Positions 11,152 to 21,990 of a stretch of 64,000 nucleotides of DNA are shown one piece after another. Origin of the DNA: Rhynchopus sp. YZ270_cl-10 (taxonomy: Eukaryota; Euglenozoa; Diplonemea; Diplonemida; Diplonemidae); NCBI GenBank assembly GCA_964035575.1, contig OZ037843.1, positions 992,001 through 1,056,000 on the forward strand. Reading direction: 5' to 3'. The translations under genes and the position numbers were made by a program. Below the pieces are notes generated by a model, which ran no database searches, was not told the DNA's origin, and was given only the letters and a program-made list of their open reading frames with translations. Numbering within the stretch: the stretch's first letter is position 1; each line of letters begins with the position of its first letter.

Positions 11152-12537
11152 ATGTCGCCCCCTGTAAGCAGCTCTGTGCGCATGACGTTCCTGGGGGAGG
11201 TCTCGGTGCTGGGCAGCGGGGTTGACTGCACAGCTGTGCTTGCGGACATGGTTGGGGACAAGGTCGGCAGTGTGGGCAGTGCGCGTGCTGCCACGAGGCG
11301 GTGGGACAGGGCTGACCGGCAGTGGGCTGCGTGGGATGTGGCACAGCAGGGCAAGACGTGCCGCTTTCAGGCAGTGAGGCAGAAGCACACAAAGCGCAAC
11401 AGTCGCAAGGAGAGCAAAGGGGACATGTCGAAGGCCGCCAAGTCACGCGACAAGGCCAGACGTTTGGATCGCCAGCTGAAGGATGAGTTTGTTCGGCAAG
11501 AGCAGTACTCGGTAGATTGCTTTGCCGACATCGACTGGAACTGGTGGAATGGTAGTTACTACAGTGACTATGAATACGATCAGGACACGCGTCGCAAGAA
11601 GCACAAAAAGCGCAAGCCCACCACGGATGACATCCTCCTGACACCCTGCCCCCTGCGCAAGCGTGTGACTCTGTCCCCTGTGGAAAAACGCAAGACCCAG
11701 AAGACACGCCGCCCAAAGTACGTGACGCCGCAGGCAAAGGAGCGGCAGACACTGCACCTTGCAAGGCAGAAGGTGCGCAAGGCACGCAGCAAGGCGCATA
11801 CGGCAGCACGGCAGGACAAGAACGCGTTTCTTGAGGATGTGGATGTGGACCAGCAGGCGGGGTGCAGACGCCAGCGGGCCACAGCTGGACCGTGTAGGGT
11901 GCGGACACTTGCCGCAGGCACACCCACAGGGAGTGCTGGTTGCAGTACAACACGCATCTCGGGGCAGGGGACGTACAAGCAGGTGTGGCCGGGTGAGGTT
12001 TTGTGGGAGGCTTTGTGGGCTTCTGAGATTGTGTTGCCTGAGGCTGCTGTGAAGCGGGTGGTAAAGACACGCAAGGCTAAGGTCGCGACGCATCCGAAGT
12101 ATGTGGGAGGAACAAGACGGCATTGGCGTTGGTGGGAAACAGCACGGCTCCCGGAGCACTACACAACCCACACCTACACGGGCAGTGTAGTACCCAGCTC
12201 GATGTCCGTCAAGAGTGTGACGTACCTTGACGCGAGCAGATGTGGCAAAGGTACGCACCCTACACTGACAGCAGCACGGCAGGCCGAGGCAGCCTCCGCG
12301 AAGAAGGAAATCTCATTTTTTACCTTGTGTGCGCGTGCACAGAAGGTAAAGGCGACAACGTCGAAGGTGTTGATGAGAGTGGCGGAGAAGGAGAAGGAGT
12401 CGGGGATGCGCAATACGGCGATCCGGCACCACCTGTCCATCTCAGCCGCACAGAGGAAGGCACCGAGAAGGCGACGTGCAAAGACGGCACGCAGCAGTGT
12501 GCTTGCAGCGACGATTCTGGATGTCATGTACCAATGA
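11152..12537 (+). CDS. hypothetical very basic Lys/Arg-rich protein
   Basis: A 461-residue single open frame from an ATG in an A-rich context (ACAAAATG) to TGA. The N-terminal ~40 residues are neutral. The rest is highly basic, with runs such as RRKKHKKRK, RKTQKTRRPK and RRRRAKTAR, and two aromatic clusters (DWNWWNGSYYSDYEY and HWRWWE). The C-terminus has helical Ala/Lys/Arg stretches (AQKVKATTSKVL). No known domain was recognised. Composition suggests a nucleic-acid-binding or nuclear protein, but that is inference only. Long antisense frames here are shadows. An AATAAA-like signal lies downstream near 12695. Confidence 0.6.
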   Translation: MSPPVSSSVRMTFLGEVSVLGSGVDCTAVLADMVGDKVGSVGSARAATRRWDRADRQWAAWDVAQQGKTCRFQAVRQKHTKRNSRKESKGDMSKAAKSRDKARRLDRQLKDEFVRQEQYSVDCFADIDWNWWNGSYYSDYEYDQDTRRKKHKKRKPTTDDILLTPCPLRKRVTLSPVEKRKTQKTRRPKYVTPQAKERQTLHLARQKVRKARSKAHTAARQDKNAFLEDVDVDQQAGCRRQRATAGPCRVRTLAAGTPTGSAGCSTTRISGQGTYKQVWPGEVLWEALWASEIVLPEAAVKRVVKTRKAKVATHPKYVGGTRRHWRWWETARLPEHYTTHTYTGSVVPSSMSVKSVTYLDASRCGKGTHPTLTAARQAEAASAKKEISFFTLCARAQKVKATTSKVLMRVAEKEKESGMRNTAIRHHLSISAAQRKAPRRRRAKTARSSVLAATILDVMYQ

Positions 12538-13439
12538 AAGGGGGTTTCGCTGCCAACGCGTTGTAGCTGGTGATGGAGTCATAGGCGGGGATCTGCCTTA
12601 CCCTTGGTTGGGTAATGAATAGCACTGCTGCTGTAGAGACGCATTGTCGTGCCACACACAGCTGTCGTGCGATTTAAAAAAAACAAAAAAGTATCAATAA
12701 AGCGTGCATGTTGAGCAGCGGTGACGCCAATTCCTAACACGGCAAGCCTGGTTTCCATGCACAGTTTTCATAATAAATTCTACTTCTCTTCCCTGCACTG
12801 TCTCCTTGCATAAGGAGGTGTCTATGTGAACCCTACTCCTTTTTGTAGGTGACTAAGCATCGGAAGGCTGTAAAAAATTCTCTCATTTTGCCTTTTTTGC
12901 GTTTTTTCATTAAACTTGAAGTGACAGGGCGTGCTGTGGGATGTGTCCGTGTTGTAAGTTTTCTGTGTAAATTGCATATTTCCCCCCCTTTTTTTCTTTC
13001 TCCCCCTGGTACCAACCCAGAAGGGGTTGTACTTACCAACTCATCTACCTGGGCCTGGGCGTTTTTAGTTTTGCATTTGCCCGAACAGGCATCGCATCGT
13101 TGCTGTTGTTGCTGTTTTAGTTCGTTTCTTCTACCAGGAATCCTTGAGTTAAGGCACCCCTAGTAGTGAAGCATCTTAGAAGGAGAGCTGCATGCATCTT
13201 TCAAGTTTTTCTTTTCCTTCTGTGGGTGAATTTGTGCTGCAGGGTAATATATTCCTTTCCAAGCATCTTCCACTAATAGTTAAGTCCCCCCGCCCCCCAC
13301 CTTCACTCTCCCAGTTGCTGTGCACACCACCCCCCGCTCTCGTACACCAACCAAGGCGTGTGTTTTACGAACAGTATTACGTCCTGCAGTTCTCACACAC
13401 CTAACAGGGAGGTAAATAAGGGCAGAAAAATAGGATTTT
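12538..13439. other. gene-free spacer
   Basis: 3' flank of the basic-protein gene and 5' flank of the cyclase gene. A short copy of the GTGACTAAGCA cassette starts at 12848. C/T-rich stretches precede an AG at 13406-13407, 32 bases before the cyclase ATG. No gene is seen. Confidence 0.5.
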
Positions 13440-15539
13440 ATGTGGCTAAGGTTGCCGCGATGGCTCGAAGCTGTGTTGTCCATTGACGGGACGCTGAACA
13501 AGAAGGAGCAGCAGAAGCGGGCTGTGTTCTTCGCCTTCAATTTCATTGGGCTGTTCTTTGCGCTAACGAACACAGCTGCGTCTGCCAGTTTATATGAAAG
13601 CCGCCCTGTCTCGCTCATGGGTGGTGTGTGCTACTTTGCAGCCGTCGGAATAGCGTTAGGCAATGTTTTCCTGAAACGCCAGCTCACGACTCGTGTAGTT
13701 GTGACAGTGACGTACACAATTGTGGCAGGGATCCTGCTGATCGACGTCACGCTACGTACACTAGGGATGAGTGTGTGGGCCACGCTTGTGCTGATGGTGG
13801 ACCTGCTGTTGGTGATGCAGGTGCCACAGCGTTACACCGTGGGGCTCGTGCTGTTGACAATTGCATGGCTGATCGTGATGGCGACGGAGGAAGGCTTCCG
13901 GTTCGGTGTGTTCGACCTGCCTGGGCTTGTGCCGCAAGAGGGTGAGCATGGGAGAAAGGCGCATTTCACTCACGACTGTGCTGAGCTTCCTTGCGCAAGC
14001 GATACAGGCCAGCAACTTATTCACGCGCTTGCTGTCTTCGTTCTCGACTTTGTTGTAACACGCGGGTTTGCACGTGGTCTCCTGAAGGAGCAGGCATCAA
14101 TGGAGAGGACGATCAATGCTGTGCAGGAAATTGCAGCACTCCTAGCTGGCTACGACGTGGAGCAGGTGGCGGAGCTGCTGAAGGCGCATGAGGGTGACCT
14201 GCCTGAGGGGATGACAGAGGCACTGCGGAACTTGGAGGAGAACCTGCGGAAGTACCGTCCCTACCTCCCTGCTGCGCTGTTTGAGGAGGATGAGGTGGAC
14301 GGTGTGCAGCACACATCTGTGGCACCACCTGGGCTCGACAGCAAGACAGCAACGATTGTATTCACAGACATCCGTGCCTCGACGTCGATCTGGGAGGACT
14401 CACCTGAAGGGATGAGTGCTGGGCTGCAGATCCACAACACTGTGATCCGTGAGGTGATGCAGGTGTTTGGTGGGTACGAGGTGAAGACGATAGGTGACGC
14501 CTTCATGATTGCCTTTGCATCCACTTACGACGGTGTGGCGTTTGGGTTGCGTGTGCAGGAACGTCTTTTCGAAGCAGACTGGCCTGCGTCTTTGCTTGAG
14601 GATGCATCAATCTGTTCTCGTCAGGGGTCGCTGTGGGGTGGCCTCACTGTGCGCATTGGTGTCAACACCGGCCCTGTCGCGATCGAACAGAACACACTCA
14701 CTGGACGGACCGACTATCTTGGACACACTGTCAACGTTGCGTCACGCCTTGAGAGCACATGCACGCCCGGTGCTGTTGCTGTGCCCTCTGATCTGTGGAC
14801 GTCTGTCTCTGAGTCGTGCAGTGGTGTTGCTAGTGTGTCAGAGGCAGTTCACTTGAAGGGTGTGACAGCGAGCATGTTGGTGTGCTATATGTGGCCTGCA
14901 TCACTTAGGGGACGACTGGACACACCACTTCGCGAGTTTTCTCCAATGTCTTCACGAAGTGCCAATCGGCATGCAACTCTTTCCACGTGTTCGTCGTCTG
15001 CTTTGTTATGCACAAGCGTCCTTGCAGTCTCCACACGTCAGACCTCCGGCACCGTGGGAGTTGCACAGCTTGCAGTTGACGTGGGACAAAACATAGCCTT
15101 TCACCAGATGAGCTCACGACTCACGACACTGACGACGGCACTGGAGCAGAGTGGAGGGACTCTGGTAACGCTGCTCGGGAACTGTGTCTGTGTTGGGTGG
15201 AACGTGTCGCGTTCTGCACCTGCACACACGGAGAACGCGATACGGTTTGTGCAGCGCATGTCTGTGAAGCCTGTGAACGGGGTTGGGCTTGCAAGCGGTC
15301 TTGTACAGCACGGGGATGTTGGTGCACGGAGCCAGCGCTTTGTGACTGTGATGGGGAATGTTGTGCGTCGGAGTTGGACGCTGTGCGAGGAGGCTGTGCG
15401 TGACGGGGTTGTGTGTCTGTACGAGCCTCCTGAAGGGACAACGCTGCCGTCTGCACTTGAAGATGTTCTTGTGCAGCACAAGGGTTGCTACCGGGTGCTT
15501 GAGGCACAGGACAACAGGGAATGCACCAATGTATTTTAG
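13440..15539 (+). CDS. membrane class III adenylyl cyclase with a second degenerate cyclase-like domain
   Basis: 699 residues in one exon. The N-terminal third has about six hydrophobic helices (roughly 28-45, 58-77, 84-104, 113-128, 133-148, 193-206). A linker (LEENLRKYRPYLPAALF) leads to a class III cyclase domain at ~300-470. Both metal aspartates are present (D310 in FTDIR, D353 in IGDAF). K349 and D425 match the adenine-selecting Lys/Asp pair, and N432 and R436 fit the transition-state residues (NVASR), so ATP to cAMP is expected. A C-terminal domain at ~540-670 (GWNVSRSAPAHTENAI, RFVTVMGNVVRRSW) resembles a cyclase fold without the metal residues. Its paralogue is at 58036-60159, and the neighbour at 16293 carries a similar degenerate domain. 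Probably a plasma- or flagellar-membrane cAMP producer acting as a homodimer. Confidence 0.85.
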   Translation: MWLRLPRWLEAVLSIDGTLNKKEQQKRAVFFAFNFIGLFFALTNTAASASLYESRPVSLMGGVCYFAAVGIALGNVFLKRQLTTRVVVTVTYTIVAGILLIDVTLRTLGMSVWATLVLMVDLLLVMQVPQRYTVGLVLLTIAWLIVMATEEGFRFGVFDLPGLVPQEGEHGRKAHFTHDCAELPCASDTGQQLIHALAVFVLDFVVTRGFARGLLKEQASMERTINAVQEIAALLAGYDVEQVAELLKAHEGDLPEGMTEALRNLEENLRKYRPYLPAALFEEDEVDGVQHTSVAPPGLDSKTATIVFTDIRASTSIWEDSPEGMSAGLQIHNTVIREVMQVFGGYEVKTIGDAFMIAFASTYDGVAFGLRVQERLFEADWPASLLEDASICSRQGSLWGGLTVRIGVNTGPVAIEQNTLTGRTDYLGHTVNVASRLESTCTPGAVAVPSDLWTSVSESCSGVASVSEAVHLKGVTASMLVCYMWPASLRGRLDTPLREFSPMSSRSANRHATLSTCSSSALLCTSVLAVSTRQTSGTVGVAQLAVDVGQNIAFHQMSSRLTTLTTALEQSGGTLVTLLGNCVCVGWNVSRSAPAHTENAIRFVQRMSVKPVNGVGLASGLVQHGDVGARSQRFVTVMGNVVRRSWTLCEEAVRDGVVCLYEPPEGTTLPSALEDVLVQHKGCYRVLEAQDNRECTNVF

Positions 15540-16292
15540 TTGTGCTCTTGCCTGACTGGTGTCTGTACGGTTGCAAGCTCTCATGTGGCTAGTGAGTAAG
15601 GCTTTTGCAACGTTTTCTCCACACGCTGTGAAGTTGCTCAACATGTCTCCGAAGGTCAGACGTTCTTTACAGGACGGACGGTCATTTGTAAGGTGGAAAG
15701 GGGAAGTACAGGGCGGGGGGGAGTTTTTTTTCTTTTTCTGCCAAAAGGCGTTTTTAGTCAACCAATATGTCTACTGGTGGGGTACATGCTCGCTATCTAT
15801 CACTACGCACTGTACAATAGTACACAGTCGCCAAAACTCAGTCACTCCGAAGCTTCTTGGCTTAGGCTTGGCATATAGGCGCTTATTGATCTGTTCATTT
15901 TTTATCTTATATTTTGCTCTTCACATTTTCTGCACGTGGGTCCCTTTTCATGGAGTCACAATGTACACTGACTAAAGAAAAATGCTCAAGGAGTCTCGGT
16001 GGAAGATTGTCTACAGTATTGTTCGTAAATAAAAAATAAATAACCCCCGCTCGTCTTTTGTTTTAGTTGGCGCGCTACCCCACGTCATACGCCCCCGGCT
16101 GTTAGACCCCCCCTGTTGACACCTAAGCTAAGGTACTATGGCGAATGTCGAACGAAAATCGTCAACACATAAAACTGAGAGCATGACCCTCTCTGGATAT
16201 GAAACCATTCCCACTTTACCCTAATCCGACCTCCTTTAAAGGGTTTACCAATACACGGATGGTGTACACGCTCTGTACAATATAGTATAGCA
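15540..16292. other. gene-free spacer between cyclase genes
   Basis: About 750 bases without a credible gene. An AATAAA-containing A-rich stretch lies near 16027-16041. No repeat of the families seen elsewhere was noticed. Confidence 0.45.
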
Positions 16293-18689
16293 ATGTCGGA
16301 GCCGGTGTGCAAGCCTCCTATCTTCATTGTCATCAGCTTTGCGGCGTTGGTGTCGACTGCGGCATCTATGGGGGGTGGGCTTGTGATGTATTTTGAGAGC
16401 ATTGCTTCGCTGGAAGAGACGATACGGCAGACAAGCCGTGGGGAGGTAGCGTCGCTTGAGGATGAGCTCAAGGATGTGCTGGTGCAGACACAAGAGACAG
16501 CGGAGGTGGTGCGCGCCTTCATGTACAACACCGAGGGCGTAGTATCCTCCGACCCTGAAGTCCTTCTCAACCAATCGCGCGCACTGAGCTTCAGCCAGCT
16601 CCGTTCCCTCGGAGCCTTCGCGCTGGGGTATGTCTTAGTACCGTACGCCCCCGATGACAATACTGCACTCTACCACCTCTGCTGGATGGAAGAACTAACA
16701 AAAAGTGGCGGCGGAGTCGAGATCATGCACGGACGCTACCACCACAAGCTCGAGCCAAATGCAGACCATTTCAAGGTGAACACTTCAGCAAGCCCACCGT
16801 TAACGTACCTAGGGATCCGAACAAACAGGATCAACACAACTACCGGAGAGCTGGGAGAGGTGATGTACACATGGAATGGGATGAGCTACATAAACGACAT
16901 GCTGCCTCCGCAATACGACCCCAGAAGCGGGGAGGTCCCCGGGGAGCTTTGGAACCCTGGGCTGGGGTTCGCTGTGGCGCATAAGTGGCGGCCAACAACC
17001 TCTTGGCGAGCCTCCGACGGCACTGTGTACGCATATTCTGGGTACGATGGTGTGTACGCACCCCCTGCAGCACCACACCCTTGGAGCCATTACCGCGCTG
17101 TCATCATTATTTCGCAATTCACATATGTCAAATGGGCGGAAGCAATGGCAGAATACAAACAGGGCAACCCAGACCGAACGGTTATTGTATTTGGGAGGGT
17201 TTCTGGCATTGTTTATGCCTCCACAACTGGACACAAACTGATTGATGATGCATGCAACACCGGGGTGAAAAACTTTTCCGTGTCAAGCCTTCTCTCCTGC
17301 GCGACCAGAGTAGACACTATCCCTTCGCTTGCATTTCAGGATGCGTACAATGCGATGAAGGACGCACCGTATTATGACTTCCGACAGCTCGAATTGAACG
17401 GCAAAGAGTATTTTGTGCGTAGGGGAGGGGAGATCCACCAGGACACAGTACTGATCTGGCTGCGGCCGAAGTCTTCCGTTGCAGGGAAGGTGAATGAGGC
17501 GCTGGTGGTGCTCATAGTGTTCACCGTATTGGTGCTTGCGTTTGACATTCTGGTGGCGGCGCTGGAGCTGATCTACATTGCACAGCCGATCCGACGGCTT
17601 TCTGTCGCAATTCAGTACGTTGGTGAACTAGAGACGGAGGCAGCTGCGGCGACGTTGTCGTCTGAAGGGAACCAGGTGGTGGTGGTGCGAGAGATGTACA
17701 GCTTGGTCAGGGGGATGCAATGTGCCATAACACGGCTGGAGGAATGCCGCACGTTCATGCCAGAGACACTACGTCCTGTGGATGTGGCAGAAGAAATAGT
17801 GTCGGAGTTGGAGAGCCCTGTATCGACATCTTCCTCGCATGCACCGAGTAGGGATAGGAACGCAATGAGTCTCTTGTTGGAGCAAACGGGGCAGCTGTCG
17901 TTGTACCTCGTGACCAAAATGGTGGGTCTGCTGTATGTCAACGCCGTCGGATGGTGGAAGCCGGACGCAACCCCGGAACAGACGCTCACAGCGTGCACCG
18001 AAATGGCGGCCTTCGTTCTCGGGTTTGCAAATAAAAGAACCGGTGTGCTCGACACATTCTCGGGTGACCGTTTCCTCATAGGATGGAACACTGCGCGAAC
18101 TGCCTGCGAGCCTGCGATGGGAGCGGCAAACGCTGCTATCGATATTATTGCAGCACGCTCGTCGCGTTATGAATTTTCCTGTTCAGTGACCTCAGGGGCA
18201 GCGAAGGTAGGGAACGTAGGTACGGCGCAGGTTCGGCGGTTTGCGGTGTTGTCCCCGTTGGTGCCGTGGTTGACGGTGATGGAGGCGTTTTGCAAGGCAG
18301 GCCGGTATCGGTGTGTGACAGATGAGATTACGTCGAACAGATTGTCGCGTAACACGCAGTTTCGTGTTATAGATGCCATCACACCGATGCATAAACAAGC
18401 TGTTCCCATTTTACAGCTTCTCGAGCGCTCCAACGAGCACGCGCAAGAGTGGATGTACGAGCTCAACAAGCTTGAGGAAAATGACAACAGCACAGAGCTC
18501 AGCGCGACGAACGCAATCGCTCTTGCTGTCATTCACAAACAATGGGACGTAGCTGAACAGATGATGCTAGCGCTCCGCAACAAAGGGAACCTTGCAGACA
18601 TGTGGGTTGAGGCGATATGTGCACACGTCTTCAGACCACAGCAGCTCAGGTTTTGTCTCGCAGACTCGGCTGTGTCAGAGAAGGGGTGA
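16293..18689 (+). CDS. two-TM sensor protein with extracellular domain and degenerate cyclase-like domain
   Basis: 798 residues from ATG to TGA. The first TM is at ~9-28, followed by a long ectodomain of ~370 residues with Cache-like sensor features (for example NGKEYFVRRGGEIHQDTVLIWL just before the membrane, residues ~372-393). The second TM is at ~404-430 (LVVLIVFTVLVLAFDILVA), then a HAMP-like AQPIRRLSVAIQYVGELE. The cytosolic part (~540-700) matches the C-terminal pseudo-cyclase domain of the neighbouring cyclase: LDTFSGDRFLIGWNTARTA, then GNVGTAQVRRFAVLSPLV. The metal aspartates and NVASR of active cyclases are absent, so it probably does not make cAMP itself. I infer a ligand sensor or regulatory partner for the upstream cyclase. 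Confidence 0.75.
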   Translation: MSEPVCKPPIFIVISFAALVSTAASMGGGLVMYFESIASLEETIRQTSRGEVASLEDELKDVLVQTQETAEVVRAFMYNTEGVVSSDPEVLLNQSRALSFSQLRSLGAFALGYVLVPYAPDDNTALYHLCWMEELTKSGGGVEIMHGRYHHKLEPNADHFKVNTSASPPLTYLGIRTNRINTTTGELGEVMYTWNGMSYINDMLPPQYDPRSGEVPGELWNPGLGFAVAHKWRPTTSWRASDGTVYAYSGYDGVYAPPAAPHPWSHYRAVIIISQFTYVKWAEAMAEYKQGNPDRTVIVFGRVSGIVYASTTGHKLIDDACNTGVKNFSVSSLLSCATRVDTIPSLAFQDAYNAMKDAPYYDFRQLELNGKEYFVRRGGEIHQDTVLIWLRPKSSVAGKVNEALVVLIVFTVLVLAFDILVAALELIYIAQPIRRLSVAIQYVGELETEAAAATLSSEGNQVVVVREMYSLVRGMQCAITRLEECRTFMPETLRPVDVAEEIVSELESPVSTSSSHAPSRDRNAMSLLLEQTGQLSLYLVTKMVGLLYVNAVGWWKPDATPEQTLTACTEMAAFVLGFANKRTGVLDTFSGDRFLIGWNTARTACEPAMGAANAAIDIIAARSSRYEFSCSVTSGAAKVGNVGTAQVRRFAVLSPLVPWLTVMEAFCKAGRYRCVTDEITSNRLSRNTQFRVIDAITPMHKQAVPILQLLERSNEHAQEWMYELNKLEENDNSTELSATNAIALAVIHKQWDVAEQMMLALRNKGNLADMWVEAICAHVFRPQQLRFCLADSAVSEKG

Positions 18690-18710
18690 AAAGATGAGGG
18701 GGATAAAAGA

Positions 18711-18751
18711 GTGAGAGGGGTAATACCCTGCTTTGGTATTACCCCTCTCAC
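18711..18751 (+). terminator. perfect 17-bp stem-loop just after the sensor gene stop
   Basis: GTGAGAGGGGTAATACC, a 7-base loop (CTGCTTT), then its exact complement. It starts 22 bases after the TGA. It could be an RNA 3'-end or stability hairpin, or a tiny palindromic insertion; the role is inferred from position only. Confidence 0.45.
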
Positions 18752-19792
18752 TGGTATTTTGATTCACTTTGATTGCACAGCATCTGTTGCAGTTCACGCC
18801 TTTTCCATCTTGTTGTTACGCCGGATTTAAGTGTACAAAAAGCCCCGATTTTTTTTCTCCAGTAGGTGCTTGTTCGATGTATGTTTGTTATCCTTGTGCA
18901 GTTAAAAAAATGATCATCGCGCTCGTCTGCGGTGACGTCAAAATTTAGTATAGTGGAGCACACTCTAGGGTGGCTACACCAATACAACCAAGTTTTCAAA
19001 AAAGAAAATGTTTTACTGGGGGGGGGGCGAATAAGAGATGTGGCATCTCTTATTAGGCGAACGGACGAGCCAGAAATAAAAAAAATTTTTTTGGGGAAAA
19101 AAAGCAAAAAGACATTTTCGCCGGAGGCAAAAAAAATATTTTGACCACTTTTTTGCCAGACCGGGTAGACAGGGTAAAATTTCAAAAAAAAATTTCAAGA
19201 TAAAACCCTGGCGCATGCAAAAAAAAAAAAAAAAAAATACCCCCAAAATCTCAACCTGATCTCTTATTCGGCCCTGATCTCTTATTCACCCCTGATCTCT
19301 TATTCGCCCCCCCCCAGTAATTAAACTCCAAAGTTTCCACTTTGGGCAAGCCTACCTGGTCTTGTATGTTTTGGTTACTTCAACTCATTGATTTTTGCTC
19401 CATTTTTAGAACAACAAAAAAAAAAAACACCATTGGGTGATCTGTGATCGTCTCCGTAAGACACGTAGAGCCTGTGAGAGCTAGTGAGAGCTTATGAGGT
19501 CCTGTGCTGTGGTACCTCACACTGTACACAGTCACAGCACCTGCATTTGCATTACCGGAATCTCGCTGGCAGGCAAATCCCACAACACAGATTTTCTCTC
19601 CCCTGATCCTGAAAAAAACACGGAAGTGCCCGACCAATAATAAAAGTGCACTCTCCACCTCGCTCCGTCCCCCATCATACTGCTTCCATCGACACACTTT
19701 TACCAGAGGTCCCCTTCTTTCCATTCCCTCCTCCTCCTCCTCAACCCACCTCCACTCAATCCCTACAAACCAGATAACAAAACAAAAGACAA
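18752..19792. other. gene-free spacer with repeats
   Basis: Contains an S1 SINE-like copy (18956-19012), a G-run beside GCGAATAAGAGATG whose complement CATCTCTTATTCGCCC recurs in variants near 19250-19310, and a half copy of the TTGGGTGATCT MITE (19432-19505). The last 150 bases before the ATG at 19793 are C/T-rich, a probable promoter or splice-acceptor region. Confidence 0.5.
18956..19012 (+). repeat. SINE-like repeat S1 copy
   Basis: GTGGAGCACACTCTAGGGTG, then GCTACACCAATAC and AACCAAGTTTTCAAAAAA: same order and A-rich end as the copies at 7245-7300 and 22549-22605. Confidence 0.55.
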
Positions 19793-20905
19793 ATGGGTTT
19801 GCTTGGAGCAGTTGTGTTATGTGCTCTGTGTGTAGGTGCTGAGGCATTCCGCTGTGAGAGCGCTGAGGATTGCAACTATAATGGAAACTGCACGAAGGGA
19901 AGCTGCACTTGCGCCCCTGGCTGGCGTGGTGATGCCTGCGACGGGCTCAACCTTGTCCCCACGAAACGCTCTCTCGGCTACCAGAACAGCATCCTCGGCC
20001 AGAACGTCACCTCATGGGGTGGGAGCGTTGTGAAGGGCGACGACGGCATGTACCACATGTACGCCGCTGAGATCTACGGCTACTGCGGGATGAACGTCTG
20101 GCTGTCCAACAGCTTCGTGGTCCACGCCACCTCCCCAGACCCTTCCTCCGTCCCCTTCGTCAAACAAGGTCTCGTCTTTGACGTCTTCTCCCACGAACCG
20201 ATCGCAGCCCGCGCGCCTACCGGTGAATACGTGGTCTACTTCACTGCGGTGCTCGCCCCAAACCCGCTTCCCGTGAACGGTGGGCAGCGCTGCGCCGACT
20301 GCGCAAACGGGATCTCCCCGGCAGTCTGCGGGACAGATGGCAACCGCAACGCAAGCGTCAACCTCCCAACCTACATGGTGTACAGCAAGGACCCCAACGG
20401 GCCGTGGTCCGATCCGGTGATGGTACCAACGACAGATGTATTCGCGGACTCAAACTTTGCACCAGTAATTCGCCCTGATGGGGGGTTGATTGCACTGACA
20501 CGTGGTGCGGTGATGCATGCGTCCGACTGGAAGAATATGTCAACCTACAAGGTAGTGGGGGGGTGGACCGACGAAGGTGAGGACCCGTTCATCTGGCAAG
20601 ATGCGGCTGGTATTTTTCACGGAATTGTTCACATGGGGCCAAGGGATCAGACATACGGAATGCACTACTTCAGCGTCGATGGAACGACCTGGACCGCCTC
20701 GAAGAACCAGGGCCACGCATACGACAATGTGCTGACGTACACAGACGGCGGTTCTACGGCGCTGAAGTGCCGTGAAAGGCCGCACATTGTGCTTGATGAG
20801 AACAAAATACCGGTAGGGCTGACGAATGGAGCTGCGCAAGTGTCGTGCCACGATGCAGGAAGTGATGACCACGCGTTCACCTCATACCAAGCCATCCAGC
20901 CTTGA
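19793..20905 (+). CDS. secreted EGF-like and GH43-like beta-propeller protein
   Basis: 370 residues. A signal peptide (MGLLGAVVLCALCVGAEAF) is followed at ~20-52 by a cysteine-rich EGF-like module (CNYNGNCTKGSCTCAPGW). The rest reads as a five-bladed beta-propeller like GH43/GH62-type proteins, with repeated blade features (GDDGMYHMYAAEI; FAPVIRPDGGLIALTR; EDPFIWQDAAGIFHGI). The EDPFIW and RPHIVLDEN segments are typical of such folds. It probably acts on, or binds, carbohydrate outside the cell or in a lysosome; substrate and activity cannot be read from the sequence. The start is chosen from the signal peptide and the CT-rich leader upstream. Confidence 0.75.
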   Translation: MGLLGAVVLCALCVGAEAFRCESAEDCNYNGNCTKGSCTCAPGWRGDACDGLNLVPTKRSLGYQNSILGQNVTSWGGSVVKGDDGMYHMYAAEIYGYCGMNVWLSNSFVVHATSPDPSSVPFVKQGLVFDVFSHEPIAARAPTGEYVVYFTAVLAPNPLPVNGGQRCADCANGISPAVCGTDGNRNASVNLPTYMVYSKDPNGPWSDPVMVPTTDVFADSNFAPVIRPDGGLIALTRGAVMHASDWKNMSTYKVVGGWTDEGEDPFIWQDAAGIFHGIVHMGPRDQTYGMHYFSVDGTTWTASKNQGHAYDNVLTYTDGGSTALKCRERPHIVLDENKIPVGLTNGAAQVSCHDAGSDDHAFTSYQAIQP

Positions 20906-21990
20906 AAAGGGTGAGAAAGATAAAAAAAAATGGGTGATGGGATGATTTTTTTCAGGAGGAAAAAGGTTTTCCGTCAGAGATTCGATTTTGGGTTGGGGTA
21001 TTTCATTGCATTTTTATGAGTGGTACGGCGTGCTATGGATGCACTGTCACAAGAGGGCTTTGAAATTTCAAGTCACAGCTCTTTTCGTTTTTTATTTTTT
21101 TTTTTTTGGGTTTTTTTTTGAAGCGTGTGTCTGTGCACGCGAGAGGTTCATTCGATTTTGAAGTCTCTCCTTTTGTTTTGTTTGTTTTGCGTATACCATG
21201 TGAACAAGGTGTCTGTAGAGGTGGTTCCTTTCTGAGGTCAATTCATATTCCAAAAAAAAAAAAAAAACTTTTTTTTTTTTGGATTTTGTGATGACGGCTT
21301 CCCCCCTCATTAACAATGCCACCTTGTTTTCCAGGTAACGGATTCATTTTTAAAAATTTCTCTTTGAGAAGTGTTGACCCTCTCAAATACTTTCAATTCT
21401 GTGAACTGAAAGTATATGAATATAATTTTTGTTTCTCTCCTTTCAACTGAATTTGCTAGGTGAAAAATGTATCCCTGATTTATTTTGTTCAGTCTGCACA
21501 AAGCGATGTGACTGCACTTTTATGTAAACCACGAAATGGATGTAGCACTGCATGGTTGGAGTCACTCGAGTCAGTCGCACAAAGGATGCGCAGCCCTCTG
21601 CAGAGAACTAAAAGAAGAACGGAGAAGAACAGGGACAAGACGAACTTTAAAAAAAACAGACAGTGGAGCTTGCACAGATGGCAACTACACATATTCCAAC
21701 AATTTTTCAAAAAAAAAGTCACTTAGTTTTCGCTGGTTCGCCTGCCTGCACAGTTCCTGTCTACTTGGCAAAACGCCAGGCATGTGACCGCCAAAAAACG
21801 ACACACCGTCATTACCCCTCTTTTTCCCCCCTTCCCCCCCCCTTTTTTTCCTCAATGTCTGCATCCGTTGAGAGTGTAGTTCAAGAGCAGATTCGGGTTC
21901 CTCTCATGACGCGTGTGCATGGGGGGGCATTTTTATTTTCAAGTTTTTTCGTTCTTTTGGTTCGATGGTGATATTTTAGAACGGGTTTGC

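Noticed and set aside
11114-12258. Cys/His/Pro-rich antisense frames
   Set aside because: Shadows of the basic-protein gene; composition reflects antisense Lys/Arg codons.
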